Assembly (NCBI RefSeq): GCF_025602895.1
Contig: NW_026516366.1
Coordinates: forward strand, 18,573 to 82,572
From: Polychytrium aggregatum
Lineage: Eukaryota > Chytridiomycota > Chytridiomycetes > Polychytriales
Direction of reading: 5' to 3'
Length of the DNA: 64,000 nt
Shown: positions 9,835-21,700 of the stretch, in pieces
Position numbering within the stretch: the first letter of the stretch is position 1
Layout: every line of letters starts with the position of its first letter
Program-made: the position numbers and the translations under genes
The notes under the pieces: generated by a model
What the model was told of the DNA's origin: nothing
What the model saw: the letters and a program-made list of their open reading frames with translations, nothing else
The model's database searches: none

Positions 9835-11123
9835 ATGTCCTTCCAGGCCGCTCTTCGGAACATCCGTGCTCGCTCCGTGCGATGCTACTCGACTGCTTCG
9901 CAGGTACTGCCTTTTGCGCCAGTGGGGCCATTCCTTGTGCCTCTCACGCCGCCCCATTGCTGTACCCGCTGATCCGCACCCTTTCGTTCGTCCTTGCCCA
10001 TGCGCTGTGCCTCCGCAGCTCGAACTGGCATGATTCCGCCATCGACCTGCGTGATCCTGCTCATCTGCTCACCTCACCTCTTGCCACCGCCCACGCCATC
10101 TTCGACCGCCGCTCCAGCCCACCATCGGCTTCATTGGCCTTGGCCAAATGGGATATCCCATGGCCGCCAACCTCCACCGCAAGAACCCCAACGCCAAATT
10201 CGTCATCAACGATGTCTTCCAAACAGCCACCTCGCGCTTCGTCTCCGAGAACCCCGATGTTACCGTCGCGAGCACCCCGAAGGAACTCGCCGAAAAGTGC
10301 AGCGTTATCGTCACCATGCTGCCTGCATCGGCCCACGTCCGCGAGGTCTACTTGGGCGAGAACGGAGTTCTCAAGGGCCTCAAGAACGCCATCGTCATCG
10401 ACTCCAGTACCATTGATCCCCGCACGGCCAAGGAAGTCGCTGGCGCCGTCAACAAGGCTGGCTCTGTCGGAGTCGATGCCCCTGTCTCTGGTGGTGCGTG
10501 TTCAGTTCTTCCACCTGCTGGTATTTCTCGCTCACCAATCTCTGCGACTAATCTTTACGATCCATATGCCCTCGTCTCCATCCCCAGGAACCCTCGGAGC
10601 CCAGGCCGGCACCCTGACCTTCATGGTCGGCTCCGAGTCCGAGGAAGACTTTGGTAAGGTCAAGCCCATCCTGTCGCATATGGGCAAGAACATTGTCTAC
10701 TGCGGCCCCAACGGCAACGGCCAGGTTGCCAAGATCTGCAACAACATGCTCCTCGGCATCTCCATGATTGCGGCCTCTGAGACAATGAATCTCGGTGTGC
10801 GTCTTGGCATGGATCCCAAGCTCCTGGCTGGCATCCTCAACACCTCCACGGGCCGATGCTGGTCCACCGACACCTACAACCCCTGCCCCGGTGTCCTGCC
10901 CAACGTCCCGTCGTCCCGCGACTATGAGGGCGGTTTTGGCAACAGCCTGATGGCCAAGGATTTGGGTCTGGCCATCACCGCCGCCAACGAGGCCAAGAGC
11001 ACCGTGATCCTCGGCGGCATGGCCCACCAGATCTACAACCAGGTCTCGAGCACCCCTGGCTTTGAGAAGAAGGACTTTTCCTCGGTCTTCAAGTGGCTGA
11101 ACGATAACATCAAGAAGTACTAA
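9835..11123 (+). CDS. 3-hydroxyisobutyrate dehydrogenase, mitochondrial
   Basis: Three exons: 9835-9903, 10118-10493, 10588-11123; the sum is 981 nt, 326 residues. Exon 1 encodes an Arg-rich mitochondrial presequence (ALRNIRARSVRCYSTASQ). Exon 2 opens with the NAD-binding Rossmann motif GFIGLGQMGYPMAANL. Further family landmarks are DAPVSGGTLGAQAGTLTFMV (substrate-binding signature), the KICNNMLLGISM helix with the catalytic Lys, and MAKDLGLAITAANE. It oxidises 3-hydroxyisobutyrate to methylmalonate semialdehyde in valine degradation. Donors GTACTG and GTGCGT with acceptors CTCCAG and CCCCAG are in phase. The length is normal for the family. A long overlapping plus-strand frame from 9300 is correct only over exon 3. 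Confidence 0.95.
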
Positions 11124-11460
11124 GCGACCCGACATCCTTGCTACCACGACCACTGCTATCACCACTTGCAAGGCACGATCGCCCCACCGCCGTCGAGTGC
11201 GGATACCGGGGCAAGCCTGTCCTGCGAGATAGCAATACATATCCTGTCCGCACCATGTCGCCAAATGCGCCAGAGGCGCTCAGGGAGGACGGGCGTCTGG
11301 AGTGATGTGGCCAACGAATGCAAGAGAAACTGGGTCGATCAAGTGCGTTTTGCTTGAGTCTAACAGACTCTCGAATTCCATGTCTACCACGATTTGCACA
11401 CAACCTACACCACATTCGCACCACCCATGACCTTCGCCCCACACACCACGCCTCCAGTTC

Positions 11461-13134
11461 TCAGACCGCGTTCGCGAGGGGCTTCTTGCCATCCAGAAAC
11501 TGCGAAATGTTGTCGAGTGTCGTCTCGGCGATGGCGCTCAGAGCCTCGGCTGTCAGGAATGCCTGGTGCCCCGTGATGATGACGTTCGGGAACGACATCA
11601 AGCGGGCCAGGATATCGTCCATCATGATCTCGCCGGAGCGATCCTGGAAAAAGTAGTCCTCTTCTTCCTCGTACACGTCCAGGCCGGCCCCGCCCACCTG
11701 GCCGGTCTTCAGGGCCTCGATCAGATGGGCCGTGTTGATGAGAGCTCCTCTGGTTTGAGTAACGATCACCCCCCCCCACGCCGCGAGCAGCGGCAGTGTT
11801 AATATCGGCAAGCATCCTTTGCTCCACCTCACACTCCGAACCCAATTTCTGCCTCGGCAGCCATGGGATCGCCTACCTGGAGGTGTTGATGATGACAACG
11901 CCTCGCTGCATCTTGCTGAGGCTGTCTTTGTTGATCAAATACTTTGTCGACGGAAACAGCGGTACATTGAGCGAAATGACCCTGCTGTTGGCAAAGAGCT
12001 CGTCGAGCTCGACATATCGGCAGCCTGGAAGCGATTCGAGCGCCGGGTTCTTGCGGACATCGTACAGCAGCACCTGGCACCCGAACCCGAGCATGATCCG
12101 GCTGAAGCACTCGCCGATCTTGCCCGTGCCGACGACGCCGACGGTCTTGCCGTGCAAATCAAAGCCCACAAGGTGGTCGAGCGAAAAGTTGGCCAGCTTG
12201 AAGCGGTTGTAGGCCTGCGGGAGCTTGCGATTGACCGCCATCAGCAGGGCGGCGGCGTGCTCGGCGACGGCATACGGGCTGTACTATGATCCGTGGTGCG
12301 ATGTGTGTGTTCGGAGCATCGTCGGCGATGCATGGTGAGTCAGCCGAGGCAAGCCCAGGATGAGCCCCAGCCGGGACAACGGAGGAACGGAATGTGAGTA
12401 TTCGCGTCCGCAGCTCCGGCCGATGCCGGGTTGACCGATCCGATCGTCATCCAGAGCCGTCATCGACGCAAGCCCCGCCCTCCCGCCCTTCGCCGTCCCA
12501 AAGTGAGAGAACCTACGGAGGGCACGCGTGCGACGGCAATTCCAAGCCCGGCAGCGGCCTTGACATCGACATTGTTGAATCCGGCGCAGCGAAGGGCGAT
12601 CATACGGCAGCCCTGGGCGTGCAACTGCTGAAGCACCTCTTCGTTGACCTTGTCGTTGACAAACACACAGACCACCTGGGCGAGAGGCCATCGCATATAC
12701 GGGAGCAGAGGCGATCAGGGACACGCCCGTAGATATATCGCATCGCATCGTATGGCGTCTCATTGCACGGCATCGAATCGCATGGCATCGTATGGCATCG
12801 GATCGTATCGCATGGCATCGTATCGCATAGCGTCTCATCGAATCGCAATAGCACCCACCTTGCAGTCGCGGGCCAATGCCACTGTCGAGGCTTCGAGGCG
12901 GACCGGGTAGAACTGGACCCGCACCTGGCGGGAGGCTTTGAGAGCCCTGACTGGGTCTTCGAAATACGGTCGCTCGTGGTTCTTGAAGTCAAAGAAGGCA
13001 ATTTTGGGACCAGAGCCGCCCAACGAGGCGATTCCTCGACGAAGCCAGGCGGCTTGGCGTCCGCTGGCGAGTGCCGAGGCTGTGCTCGGAGTGAACGTGC
13101 GGGCGAGTGCAGTTGCGGCACGCAGAGCCAGCAT
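11461..13134 (-). CDS. LdhA-type D-2-hydroxyacid (D-lactate) dehydrogenase with mitochondrial presequence
   Basis: Four exons on the minus strand: 12859-13134, 12517-12675, 11877-12283, 11461-11749; the sum is 1131 nt, 376 residues, phases consistent. The first about 45 residues (LALRAATALARTF... AAWLRRGIASL) look like a mitochondrial targeting peptide. The catalytic part follows the bacterial LdhA layout: FVNDKVNEEVLQQL, RCAGFNNVDV, YSPYAVAEHA, the Rossmann motif TVGVVGTGKIGE, INTSRGALINT, the extended YFFQDRS loop, and GHQAFLT with the catalytic His. It reduces pyruvate to D-lactate, or a related 2-oxoacid, with NADH. It diverges from RPA3 by about 415 bp. Intron 1 (12676-12858) holds a minisatellite with a period of about 10 bp. 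Confidence 0.9.
12737..12848. repeat. Degenerate 10-bp minisatellite in D-LDH intron 1
   Basis: Variants of tggcatcgta/tcgcatcgta recur about every 10 bases inside intron 1 of the dehydrogenase. Copies are imperfect. Confidence 0.75.
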
Positions 13135-13548
13135 CGATGGAATGAAAATCGAGGAGGGGGGTATGTCCGATGGAGAGCGATTAACAGAGAAAGAGAGAGA
13201 GAGAGAGAGAAAGCGATGGAGCAGACAGCGGCTGTGATGGGCAAGGGGCTTGCCGGGTCCCAGGTCCGTTCCATGTGCGGGTCCATGGCGCAGCCGGGGC
13301 GGATGGCCGTCAAGACACGTGACAGCCGTCCCGGCAAGCCACGCTGCCGGATCGAATGCGGATCGAATGCGGAGGCCTGCCTTTTCTGGCCAAATATCGT
13401 CGGACCTGCTTCGCCCAGGCAATCGCCCAGGCAGCATATCATCGCATTCAGTCCCAAGAGCCCAGGATTCGCCCTCGCGATCGGTCCCAGCAACGCATAC
13501 CACACCATCTCGACACACTCGCAGCACACCCGCAGTACACTCGCAGAC
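13135..13548. promoter_or_regulatory. Divergent D-LDH/RPA3 intergenic region
   Basis: About 414 bp separate the two start codons, so both promoters must lie here. A (GA)n tract occurs at 13191-13210 in the D-LDH 5' leader. The tandem tgcggatcga-type words at 13345-13370 are short duplications. No defined motif assigned. Confidence 0.5.
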
Positions 13549-14335
13549 ATGGACCCGGAAATCACACCGCGCATCAGCTCCTCGGCCGTGAGCTCCTATG
13601 CGGGGCGGGTCGTCTTGATCGCCGGCAACATCACATCCGTGAGTCAGAGGCCCACTCGGCTTGTCGCATGCTTCATCGAGGGCACAGCGAAGCCACCAAA
13701 GCGCTGCAAAATCATCCGATTCCGGCTCTTGCGCCTGAGGCGGCCACAAGTCCTAACATTCACATTTGTGGTTCGGCCCTTGATCTGCTCAGCTCAACGT
13801 TGAGAGCAATTTCATAGAGATCAAGTGCTCTGACGGCGGAAGCATCCAAGTCGACATCGGCATGACTGCGGTACGCAGGAGCAAAAGAGGGCGAAGGGAC
13901 GGATAGATGAAGGGAAGGGCGATCGCACGACTGGGTTTGTGGTGCTCTGCGTTTGCTCATGCCCGGCTGCTTGATTCTCTCGGTCACAGCTGCCTGCACT
14001 CGAGCAGAATGCCATCGTCGAGGCCGTGGTTAGTATCGGAAGCGACATGCATATGACACTACAGACGATCACTCTCTTCCCGGATGCCCCTGGTACGTCC
14101 GCATGCCTGTGGAGAGAATCGCCCGAGCACCAGGGTATCCCCCTGGTTTGTCCTGGTCCGTTTGTCCTGGCTCGCATCCGGGGCAACGATCCTCGCCGAT
14201 CGCTGACCCAAACCACCGACGCCATATCGACGCCCTTGCCCTCGGACTGACATCTGATTCCTCACACCAGTGGACTGGAACGTTTTTAATGAGGCCGTCG
14301 CTCTGACTCATCGCTTCCCGGATATCTTTGGCTGA
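13549..14335 (+). CDS. Replication protein A subunit 3 (RPA14/Rfa3)
   Basis: Four exons: 13549-13638, 13793-13870, 13990-14092, 14271-14335; total 336 nt, 111 residues, all phases consistent. The protein is a single OB fold: RISSSAVSSYAGRVVLIAGN, then NFIEIKCSDGGSIQVDIG, VEAVVSIGSDMHMTLQTI, and the C-terminal helix WNVFNEAVALTHRFPDIFG, matching the RPA3 pattern ending in a hydrophobic F-P-x-I/L-F/Y. RPA3 is the smallest subunit of the heterotrimeric single-strand DNA-binding complex used in replication and repair. A branch site (cctaac) lies upstream of exon 2. The length is typical. Confidence 0.92.
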
Positions 14336-14779
14336 GCACGCTGAGCACGCTCGATCGCTCTCGATCGCTCTCGATGTTGCCAGCCCCATGTCAGCCTCCC
14401 TTTGCTTCGAACTTCATTTGATTTGCAAGCCGCTACACACCCATGTCGTCAGCAGGACCTCTCCGCACCAACCATTCAACCATGGCCGGGCAGTCGGCTC
14501 TCAATGGCTGTGACGACAGCCAAGTGCTTGATGGCTGTGGGCGTCACCATGGAATCATTGTATTTTGGAGAACAACCGAGCCCACAATACAACATGCAGC
14601 GTTCTCTGTTGCCAGGATATCGGTACCATCAATAAGAGCGTGGCGATAGGAATGCGGCATGTCGATGACAGAAAGCGGTGCATGGATTGGACGCGAGCCA
14701 CAACCATCCACGAGAAAGAAACGTGGAGGAAGGGACATTTCTTGGCTGTTGCGGGTGATGGGACAGACCCTGTCCGGAC
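14336..14779. other. Convergent intergenic region RPA3/I78
   Basis: 3' ends of RPA3 (+) and the I78 gene (-) meet here. A small tandem gatcgctctc unit occurs near 14350-14375. No gene supported. Confidence 0.5.
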
Positions 14780-15328
14780 TCATCCCCAAACAATGGAGGT
14801 GATGTACCAGTTGTTATCGATGTGAATGTTGGCTCTGTCGGCCCAGTAGTCCATCGTAACGACCGAGTTGGGAAGCAGGATTCGGTATTTGGGAGGCAAG
14901 CTGTCGACCGAGACAAGCTGGGAGGGAGCAAAGTCATGACGATGAGCAGAGGACCGCACTCGACTGCATCAGAGCGCTGACTTCTCAACAGCCCGAGCCA
15001 ATCGATGCCAGCTCAAACCTGCATCAGCCATGCGCAGGAAACCGAGCAACGGCTGGCCCACCTGGTCCCTGGCAAAGCCCTGTGCGATCAGATCGTCGGG
15101 GCTCTGGGCAGGCTGGAGAAGCTTCTTGCCGACCAGAGACTGGATGTTGGGATATTCGTGGGGCTGGGCCCAGACGGTAGCGGTAGCGGAGCAGAGCCTA
15201 TATATCGGATGCAAGAAACGAAATGCCGTCCCCTTCGTGAATAATCGGCGGCGCCTTTCAGGGTTGGGCGAGATGGCGACACAGCGAGCAAACAGCAAGC
15301 GGAACCAAGGCCAGATCAACGAGAACAT
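14780..15328 (-). CDS. Peptidase inhibitor I78 family protein, possibly secreted
   Basis: Two exons on the minus strand: 15062-15328 and 14780-14917; donor CAG|GTGGGC, acceptor CTCCCAG, 405 nt, 134 residues. The second exon carries the I78 signature PPKYRILLPNSVVTMDYWAD followed by RANIHIDNNW (family pattern R-x-I-x-P-x-x-x-V-T-M-D-Y-x-x-D-R-x-N-I). Exon 1 contains QSLVGKKLLQPAQ, matching the family's L-V-G-K start. The first residues (MFSLIWPWFRLLFARCVA) could be a signal peptide. Residues 24-50 look less natural, so another short intron ending at ATATATAG near 15195 is possible. Family members inhibit serine peptidases such as subtilisin. The start is inferred. Confidence 0.7.
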
Positions 15329-16620
15329 ACACAGCGACGGCAACGAGCCAGCGGGAGATGGAAAGCGAGTGGAATTGCATATCGGATATGGCAGAGGCGA
15401 TGAGACGAGCGAGTGGAGAAGGGGAGCTGCGTGCCATCCAGGTTCAATCTTTGAGCAGGATGGGCCCCGAGATTGGCGGCGGACGATTGTTTGTGGCTGA
15501 TGACGATTGGTGTGTCAGCGACACCAGCACATTCCATGAACGATTTGTTGTGGGGAGAAGAGGAGGTGCATCACCTGCTTGTCGGGTTGCCGCCCCATGT
15601 CCCGCCGAGCCACATGGGTCCATCAGTCCATCCACCGAGGCGGGTGCGTTGCACTGACAGCACTTTGGGCCGTGGCACTGATAATGGGGCGGTGTCCATT
15701 TGCATTAGTTCGCACACCAGCCACTGTCTGATGTTCTTGTTTGAGCAGCATAGTTATGGGATACGATCTGCATTCGACCGTCTGGACAGCGCTGTACAAG
15801 GCGGGGGGGGGTTTTCGACGTCAGGATAGCCGGATCGAGCGGGTCGCTTGGATGGATGCTTGCTGTGCCCTAGGCCTTGGTTGTGTGCATTCTTGTCCAA
15901 AATAGCAGCAATCGGAAGCAAGCCCGGCGAGCCTCGCTTCGTTTTAGATAGAATGTACGCAGGCGGTGGGTGATTGATGCTACCTGTTCAATTGCCGCGA
16001 CCCTCCGGAGGGCAGTGTCGGCGGTTCACTCTTGTTCTGACTCATCTTGGATATATGCTATTGTGATGAGACCGAATGACATGCGGCTGCGACGGCTTGT
16101 CAGGTCTACCCGCTCTATCACCCTGACGACGCCAAGGACGAATGTCTTGTTGCTGTGGGTGCCTGGCATTGTCCATCGGACCAGTTTTTAACCCGCTTGA
16201 AAAGTGCAAGAACATAGAACTGGTTCAAGTTGCTGAGCACCCACTTGCGTGATAATCGGCCAATCATGATGAGCGACTGGTCGGTAGTGGTGGCATATCA
16301 CTGCCTCGGCTGGGTATGGAATATGCGCTCTGGATCTCACTTTGTGCAGATTCAAGCTGGACAGCCTTCTATCGGGCAAAGACCCTCAAACCACCGTGTT
16401 GCCTCCACTAGATCATGTTGCCTCCACTAGATCAAAGTCGCTGGTGTTTAGCCACGACAACCCAGCGGTCTTTGCGGAAATATCACTGTGAGAATCACGC
16501 AGAAGGACCGTGAGTCGATAGGATACAAGGCGCCATATGTTATAATATGATACGACGCAGTTTGATATGAAATAGTATGTGAGAGAGATGAACAAAGTGA
16601 TCAGCGACGACCGGATTGGC
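15329..16620. other. Gene-poor stretch
   Basis: Lower coding quality in all frames and locally richer in AT. An 18-bp direct duplication (gttgcctccactagatca, twice) lies at about 16399-16435. A G-run is at about 15801-15810. No gene, RNA or mobile element recognised. Confidence 0.5.
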
Positions 16621-17492
16621 AATTAGTCGAAAATATGGGCCTTCCATACAGTGCTGGCTGACTGGACTGACAAGTCAGCCAGGTTGGAAGGAGGAGGGCT
16701 CTTAGCCGCCTTGATACTTTATTTGTGTATGCGATGATTATCAGCAGCAAGCAATAGGGCTCTGAGCTCCAGATACAATGGAGAGTATTCAAATGCGCAA
16801 CCGTGTGCGCCAAACATGGACGCTCTCGATACCCATTGGCGGTGTGGGTGGTCGGTCGAGGAGGGGGGTCGATGGGCGGTAACCGCGGCTTGGGTCCGTA
16901 ACCGGCTAAATTGGTGCCGCCATGGGCCGTAACGCTGGCGATCGGCACCGAGGGCCCGACGGGGCCGCTGCAGATGATGGCGGAGCAGTTGAGCTCGGCC
17001 GATGGGCAGGGCAGTCGGTCTGGGCTCGCCAGGGACATTTGCGAGTCGGGGAGCAACGAGAGACGCGAGCGGCCGTTTGGGTTGGCTCCCACCCCTCCCC
17101 GAGACAACGGCCAGGCCAAACACATGTGGCCCAAGGGCGCGATGCCCATAGGTGTGACAAAAACTGTCCTTGTCCCGCCGCGACGCGTTTGCCATTTTGG
17201 GGGGGGGTGCTGTCGCCGATGAGGTTGAGTGTTGGCGGCGATCGGACAGGCGGCCGACGACGGGGAGAGTCGAACGTTGGTCGGGCAGGCAATCTTGGAC
17301 GCAGACAGGGCGGATTCGCTGACTGCGTCCTCATCGCTGGGGCGTTGGGCGGAAGAGTGGGTTGCCCAGGATCTGGGTCGCCAGGCCCGCTCCAAGGGTG
17401 ACTTGCAGATTCGGTGAGCAGAGTTCCGGCGTCCTGGAGACGACCAAGGCAGCCAGCCAAGGAGCATCCGGGGACAACTGCGGACGGATCGA

Positions 17493-18077
17493 CTACTGCC
17501 AACAGCATCGGTCTCGACGATGGGCATGTCGCACTCGGCGGAGCCAAGACAGGTTCCAGCAACGAACGAGCGGACCAACAAGCGAGGCCACGGCATGGAG
17601 GGTCTGGGAGAGGCGCGCAGTCGCTGAGCGTGCCTTGCTGGGCCGGTCCCACGCCACACTCACAGGGCGGCCACAGCCCGCACAGACCAGCGCCGGGCTG
17701 GCTGGCGATTGTGTTTGGACACTGGTGGTGCTGGTGGTGCTGGTGGTGCTGGTGGTGCTGGTGGTGCTGGTGGTGCTGGTGGTGCTGGTGGTGCTGGTGG
17801 TGCTGGTGGTGCTGGTGGTGCTGGTGGTGCTGGTGGTGCTGGTGGTGTCGTCGATTGTGATGAACACTGTGTCGTCGAGTGGGTTAGCGTTGCCGACAGC
17901 CATGTCAGTGTCGATCGAAGCTATGGTGTTTGCAGCACCGATGTTGCAATCTCGAATCTGATGCTCGGCCACCGGGGTATCGTCTATGAGTGAGCGACAG
18001 CAACCACGGACGACATGAACTGCCGTCGCGATCATCGCTGCCAGAGCCAGAGCAAATACCGTCGCAGCCACCATCAC
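17493..18077 (-). CDS. Doubtful membrane-anchored Thr/Ser-repeat protein (5' part)
   Basis: Minus-strand frame starting at an ATG at 18077 with a hydrophobic N-terminal segment (MVAATVFALALAAMIATAV), a Cys-containing stretch (CNIGAANTIASIDTDM), then 14 tandem Thr-Thr-Ser triplets encoded by the 9-bp repeat, and a 75-residue tail. This suits a secreted or type II membrane, O-glycosylated protein. Further minus-strand frames down to about 16620 also look coding with C-ending codons (for example CPSAELNCSAIICSGPVG), so a spliced longer gene is possible, but I could not build it. The plus strand here gives Leu-Val or Gly-Ala repeats that look artefactual. No family recognised. Confidence 0.3.
   Translation of the reverse strand: MMVAATVFALALAAMIATAVHVVRGCCRSLIDDTPVAEHQIRDCNIGAANTIASIDTDMAVGNANPLDDTVFITIDDTTSTTSTTSTTSTTSTTSTTSTTSTTSTTSTTSTTSTTSTTSVQTQSPASPALVCAGCGRPVSVAWDRPSKARSATARLSQTLHAVASLVGPLVRCWNLSWLRRVRHAHRRDRCCWQ
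17722..17848. repeat. 9-bp minisatellite (GGTGGTGCT)n, about 14 copies
   Basis: Near-perfect tandem array with a 9-bp period, read directly. On the minus strand it encodes Thr-Thr-Ser repeats. Confidence 0.95.
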
Positions 18078-18712
18078 CCAACCATCACCCGCAACCACCA
18101 CACCCCACCACGCCCACCCACGCCCACAACATCACCCGCGGCGCCCATCACGCCCCCCCCCCGCAAAGGGCCACCGCTGCAAAGATCACACCGGCGCTCC
18201 TCGCGAGAACGCCTCGCTCGGCCCTCGCTGCAGCTGTGCGACTGCGGCCCGTGTGCTCTCGCCGCCGCCCGCCGCGCTCGCTGTCTGTGGCACCAGTCTT
18301 GGATCGCTCCTCGTCGTTTCATTTCGCCCCCGTTGCATCCGCGGCCTTGGGTGTTTGGGCTTTGCCTTTCATCTCGCTCGACCCCTCCATCCCTCGGTCG
18401 TCTTCTTGCCCATCGGCCCCGTCTGCTTGTCTGCACCGGGCTTCTACGTCTTCCGGCCCCTGTTTGCGCCCTCCGCGCTCCCGTGAGTATCCACCCCTCC
18501 CTGCTCTCCTGGAACTCGCTCGTCACCACGCGACCCTGCCCCCTGTCCGCCTTCTCAGGCTCTCGCCAGGTCGCCCATCTGGCTTGGACCGTCCAGCCCC
18601 GCTTCTGCGCTGGTATCGATCGGCCTTGATCCTGGCTGGTCTTCACTCCTTCCTCGCCACTGTTCTCACACCTTGGCCGGCTCCGCTCTGGCTCCAGTGA
18701 CTTGGCCCAGCC
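18078..18712. other. Divergent upstream region, C/T-rich leader
   Basis: A strongly pyrimidine-rich stretch precedes the DDT gene and probably contains its promoter and leader. The AT-poor composition gives long meaningless frames on both strands. Confidence 0.5.
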
Positions 18713-21700
18713 ATGAGACGGCCCTACAGCGATCGCTCGTTCGAGCCTCAACCACATCAGCCCTCGGACCATCCCCATCAGCCGCCGCCGTCCTCGCTCT
18801 CTTCTGTGGCCCATCACGAACCTTCCCCGCCATCGTCTCGAAGCTATCAAGCCTACGATCGCCCGCCTCCGGTCCAGGTCCAGGTCCAGGTCCCAGCCCG
18901 CGATCATCATGCGTACCAGCACCACAGCCCTCCTTCAACGACCTCGGATCGCTTGCCGTCTCATACCGACTCGCCCCGTCACCCCCCGCCTGCGGAGCCC
19001 ACGTCCTTCCTCGGTCCGAGCGGCGATTCGAGCTCAGGCTCCAGTGCCTACCATTTCCATCGCTCGGCAGATCCATCGGCGCCATCTTCGGCTCCGCCCG
19101 ATCCCTATCGCCACGATACCTCGGCCGATCCTGCGCATCTGGACAACCATCGGTTCCGCTCTTCGATCGACAAGCGCTCTCCTCCCGCACCACCCGTGCC
19201 AGCGCTGGCTCCCTTTGCAAGCGTCTACTCGCAGCCATACGATCATCCCCATCAGTCTCACTACCGTCGTCATGAGCACCCCAAGTACTCGCTTCCCCCG
19301 CTGGCTCCGTCCCGATTCCATCATGACGATCCTCGGAGCTTACCCTATCCCCCCGATCCCTACGCGCCCGTTGGCCATCGTGCCCATCCCCATCCCTCCG
19401 ATATCTATCCGCCACATCCCGGCTTTGCTCCGCGGCACATCACCGCCGATAACGAGCACATGTACAACCAGGGTCGCAGCCAAGGTCGCAGCCACAGCCA
19501 TGCATACGACCAGGGCCATCGCTCGACGCATCCCTATCACCATCCCGACCAGCCGCACTCATCGCATGCGTCGTCGGCTCGCCAGAGGCCATCCTCACGT
19601 CGGAACTCAAAGGATAACAAGGACCCCTATCGCCAGTCCACTCTGAGCTTTGCGCCTGTTCATGGATCGATGAGCTACGCCGATCCGTCGTCCCATGTCC
19701 CCGCCGACCCACGGTCGTCCTCGCATATGCCTCGACACTATCGAGGCCACGGTAAGCCTTCTCTTCACGTGTCGAGCTCTGCCGATTGCTCGCCAGCTGC
19801 CAATCGCATGCACTTATGTCAGTCGCGGATGACCAATCCACCGACTGTTTCTCGAGACGACGGTCATATGCCTCTCAAACGAATGAGTCTGAGCCGCCCA
19901 GGCGTCTGTCCTTGCTCACACAATTCGAAATCCTCCACTGTCTTGCCCACACCCTCCATCTATCCATTCGCTTATCCGGCACACGATCACTTGTCCTCGC
20001 CGACCGGTCCGTCCTCTGCACACCATTGCGCTACTTTCTGTGACCCAGACGAACCCCCGCCGCGCCCAAACAACGGTGTCATCGTCGAGTATGATCTCAC
20101 GACTCCGGAATATGAGCAACCCCTCATGCAGCACCCGGCGTTGCCCCCTCCCGAGGCCCAGCCTGGGGCTCCGAGCCATCCGCTGCATCGTCCGCTGCAT
20201 CCCCACGAACGTCACACCACCTTCCCCACCACTCTGCTCTCCAAGCCTTACCCTTACGATCACGGCCATTGGTACAGTGTCTATGGGCACCACCCCATCG
20301 GACTGCCACCCCAGCCTCTGGGGCTGAAACGAAAGCAGCTCCCAGACCAAGTGCTTGCCGTTGGGGATGGTCGGCATGAGGGCGACTCAGTGCACTACAA
20401 AACCAAGCGTCGCAGCAACGCCGACTCCGGCTCCCTTCCAGAGTACATTCCAAGATCGGAGCTGTCTTCTGACCCGGCCTCGACTTTGAATCCCGAGTCG
20501 GCCCGCAAATCGGATTTGGCTTCCGAGCCAGAACCGGCCTCACAGCTCGAGCTTGCTCCAAAGTCCAGGCAAAAGCTTCCCAAGGGCTCTTCAAAGCAAC
20601 TCCCAACCAACGGCGACCTGCCGAGCACAGTCCCGCTTGACTCACAGCTGCTGGTGGAGCAGCCGCCCGCCAAGAAGCGATTGGGTAAAAAAAGGGAAAA
20701 GGCCGTCAAAGTAAGTTGCGCACTATGTTCAAAGTCATTGAGTGTCGCTATTTGTGCAAAGATGCGAGTCAGATCGGCTGCGGGGCTTTTGGACAGAACT
20801 GGGACGGGCTGCACATTGCTTGAGTTAGACATCCCCAAGCCCTAGAATGGCACTATGACCATTGGCATGCACAAGGAATGGCCACGAAATGTGCAGGCTA
20901 TCCACACTTGTGTGCTCGTCTCTTGTCATGAAACGATCGCCTCGATATCGCACCATCGGCACGTTTCAGCGCAATCCCCATTTGCCCATCCAGACCCCAT
21001 CGCCTGAGAGCCGTATCCGATCTGGCCGACTCCAAAAGGCGTGCATCTGCTTCTCCCTCACCAGTCGCTTACTGCGTCCTCTATGGCTTGCTTTCCAGGC
21101 TTCGACTTTAGCCCCACCGCTCGAGTTTCAGTCGGTTGATTCTGCGGAGCGGAGACTGGCTGGTTCCGAACTCCGGCAAACTACGTTGGACTTTGCCCTG
21201 ATATCCCACAAGAGTGTCGATGACGACGGTGTGCCCGACTCAGCGCTCGGGCTGGCGTCTGAACAGACTGGCCAGATCGCCCAGCAAATCAAGGGATATC
21301 CGACAGACGCGATGGAGCCATTGGATTATGTTGCCCAAACAAAGTCGAACCCGCCGCAGTCCACAGTTGGACTTGCTGCTCCAAGCACTTCGCCCATGCC
21401 GTCTGTCAAAGACCAAAAGAGCCCCTCGGACTGGGCCAATCGACAGGCCCCGACTGGGAACATCCGCTATGTCGCCACAAAGCCCACCAAGAAACCCAGG
21501 ATCATGGATGACCTCGAGACCAGCGTTCTTCTTGTCGGCGTTCCGCTTCCAGCCTTGAAGCCAGTGCTGAGTCCAAAGCGCGAGGCTGCCAATGCGCCCG
21601 CTGCCAAAGCCTGCGACGCTAGCGGCACCATTGTGGCCAACGAGTCCGTTACTATAAACGGAGCATCAAAGCTGATCATACTCGACGACGAAGCTGTTGA

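Noticed and set aside
9300-11123. 607-codon plus-strand frame covering HIBADH
   Set aside because: Only its last part equals HIBADH exon 3. The upstream part reads across the leader, exon 1, exon 2 (in the wrong frame) and two introns.
15329-16620. Search for a transposon or retroelement in the gene-poor stretch
   Set aside because: No terminal repeats, transposase, reverse transcriptase or integrase motifs in any frame; only an 18-bp direct duplication was seen.
17362-17961. Plus-strand Leu-Val repeat protein over the 9-bp array
   Set aside because: An uninterrupted LVVLVVLVV run of about 40 residues is implausible; codon bias and flanking composition fit the minus strand better.
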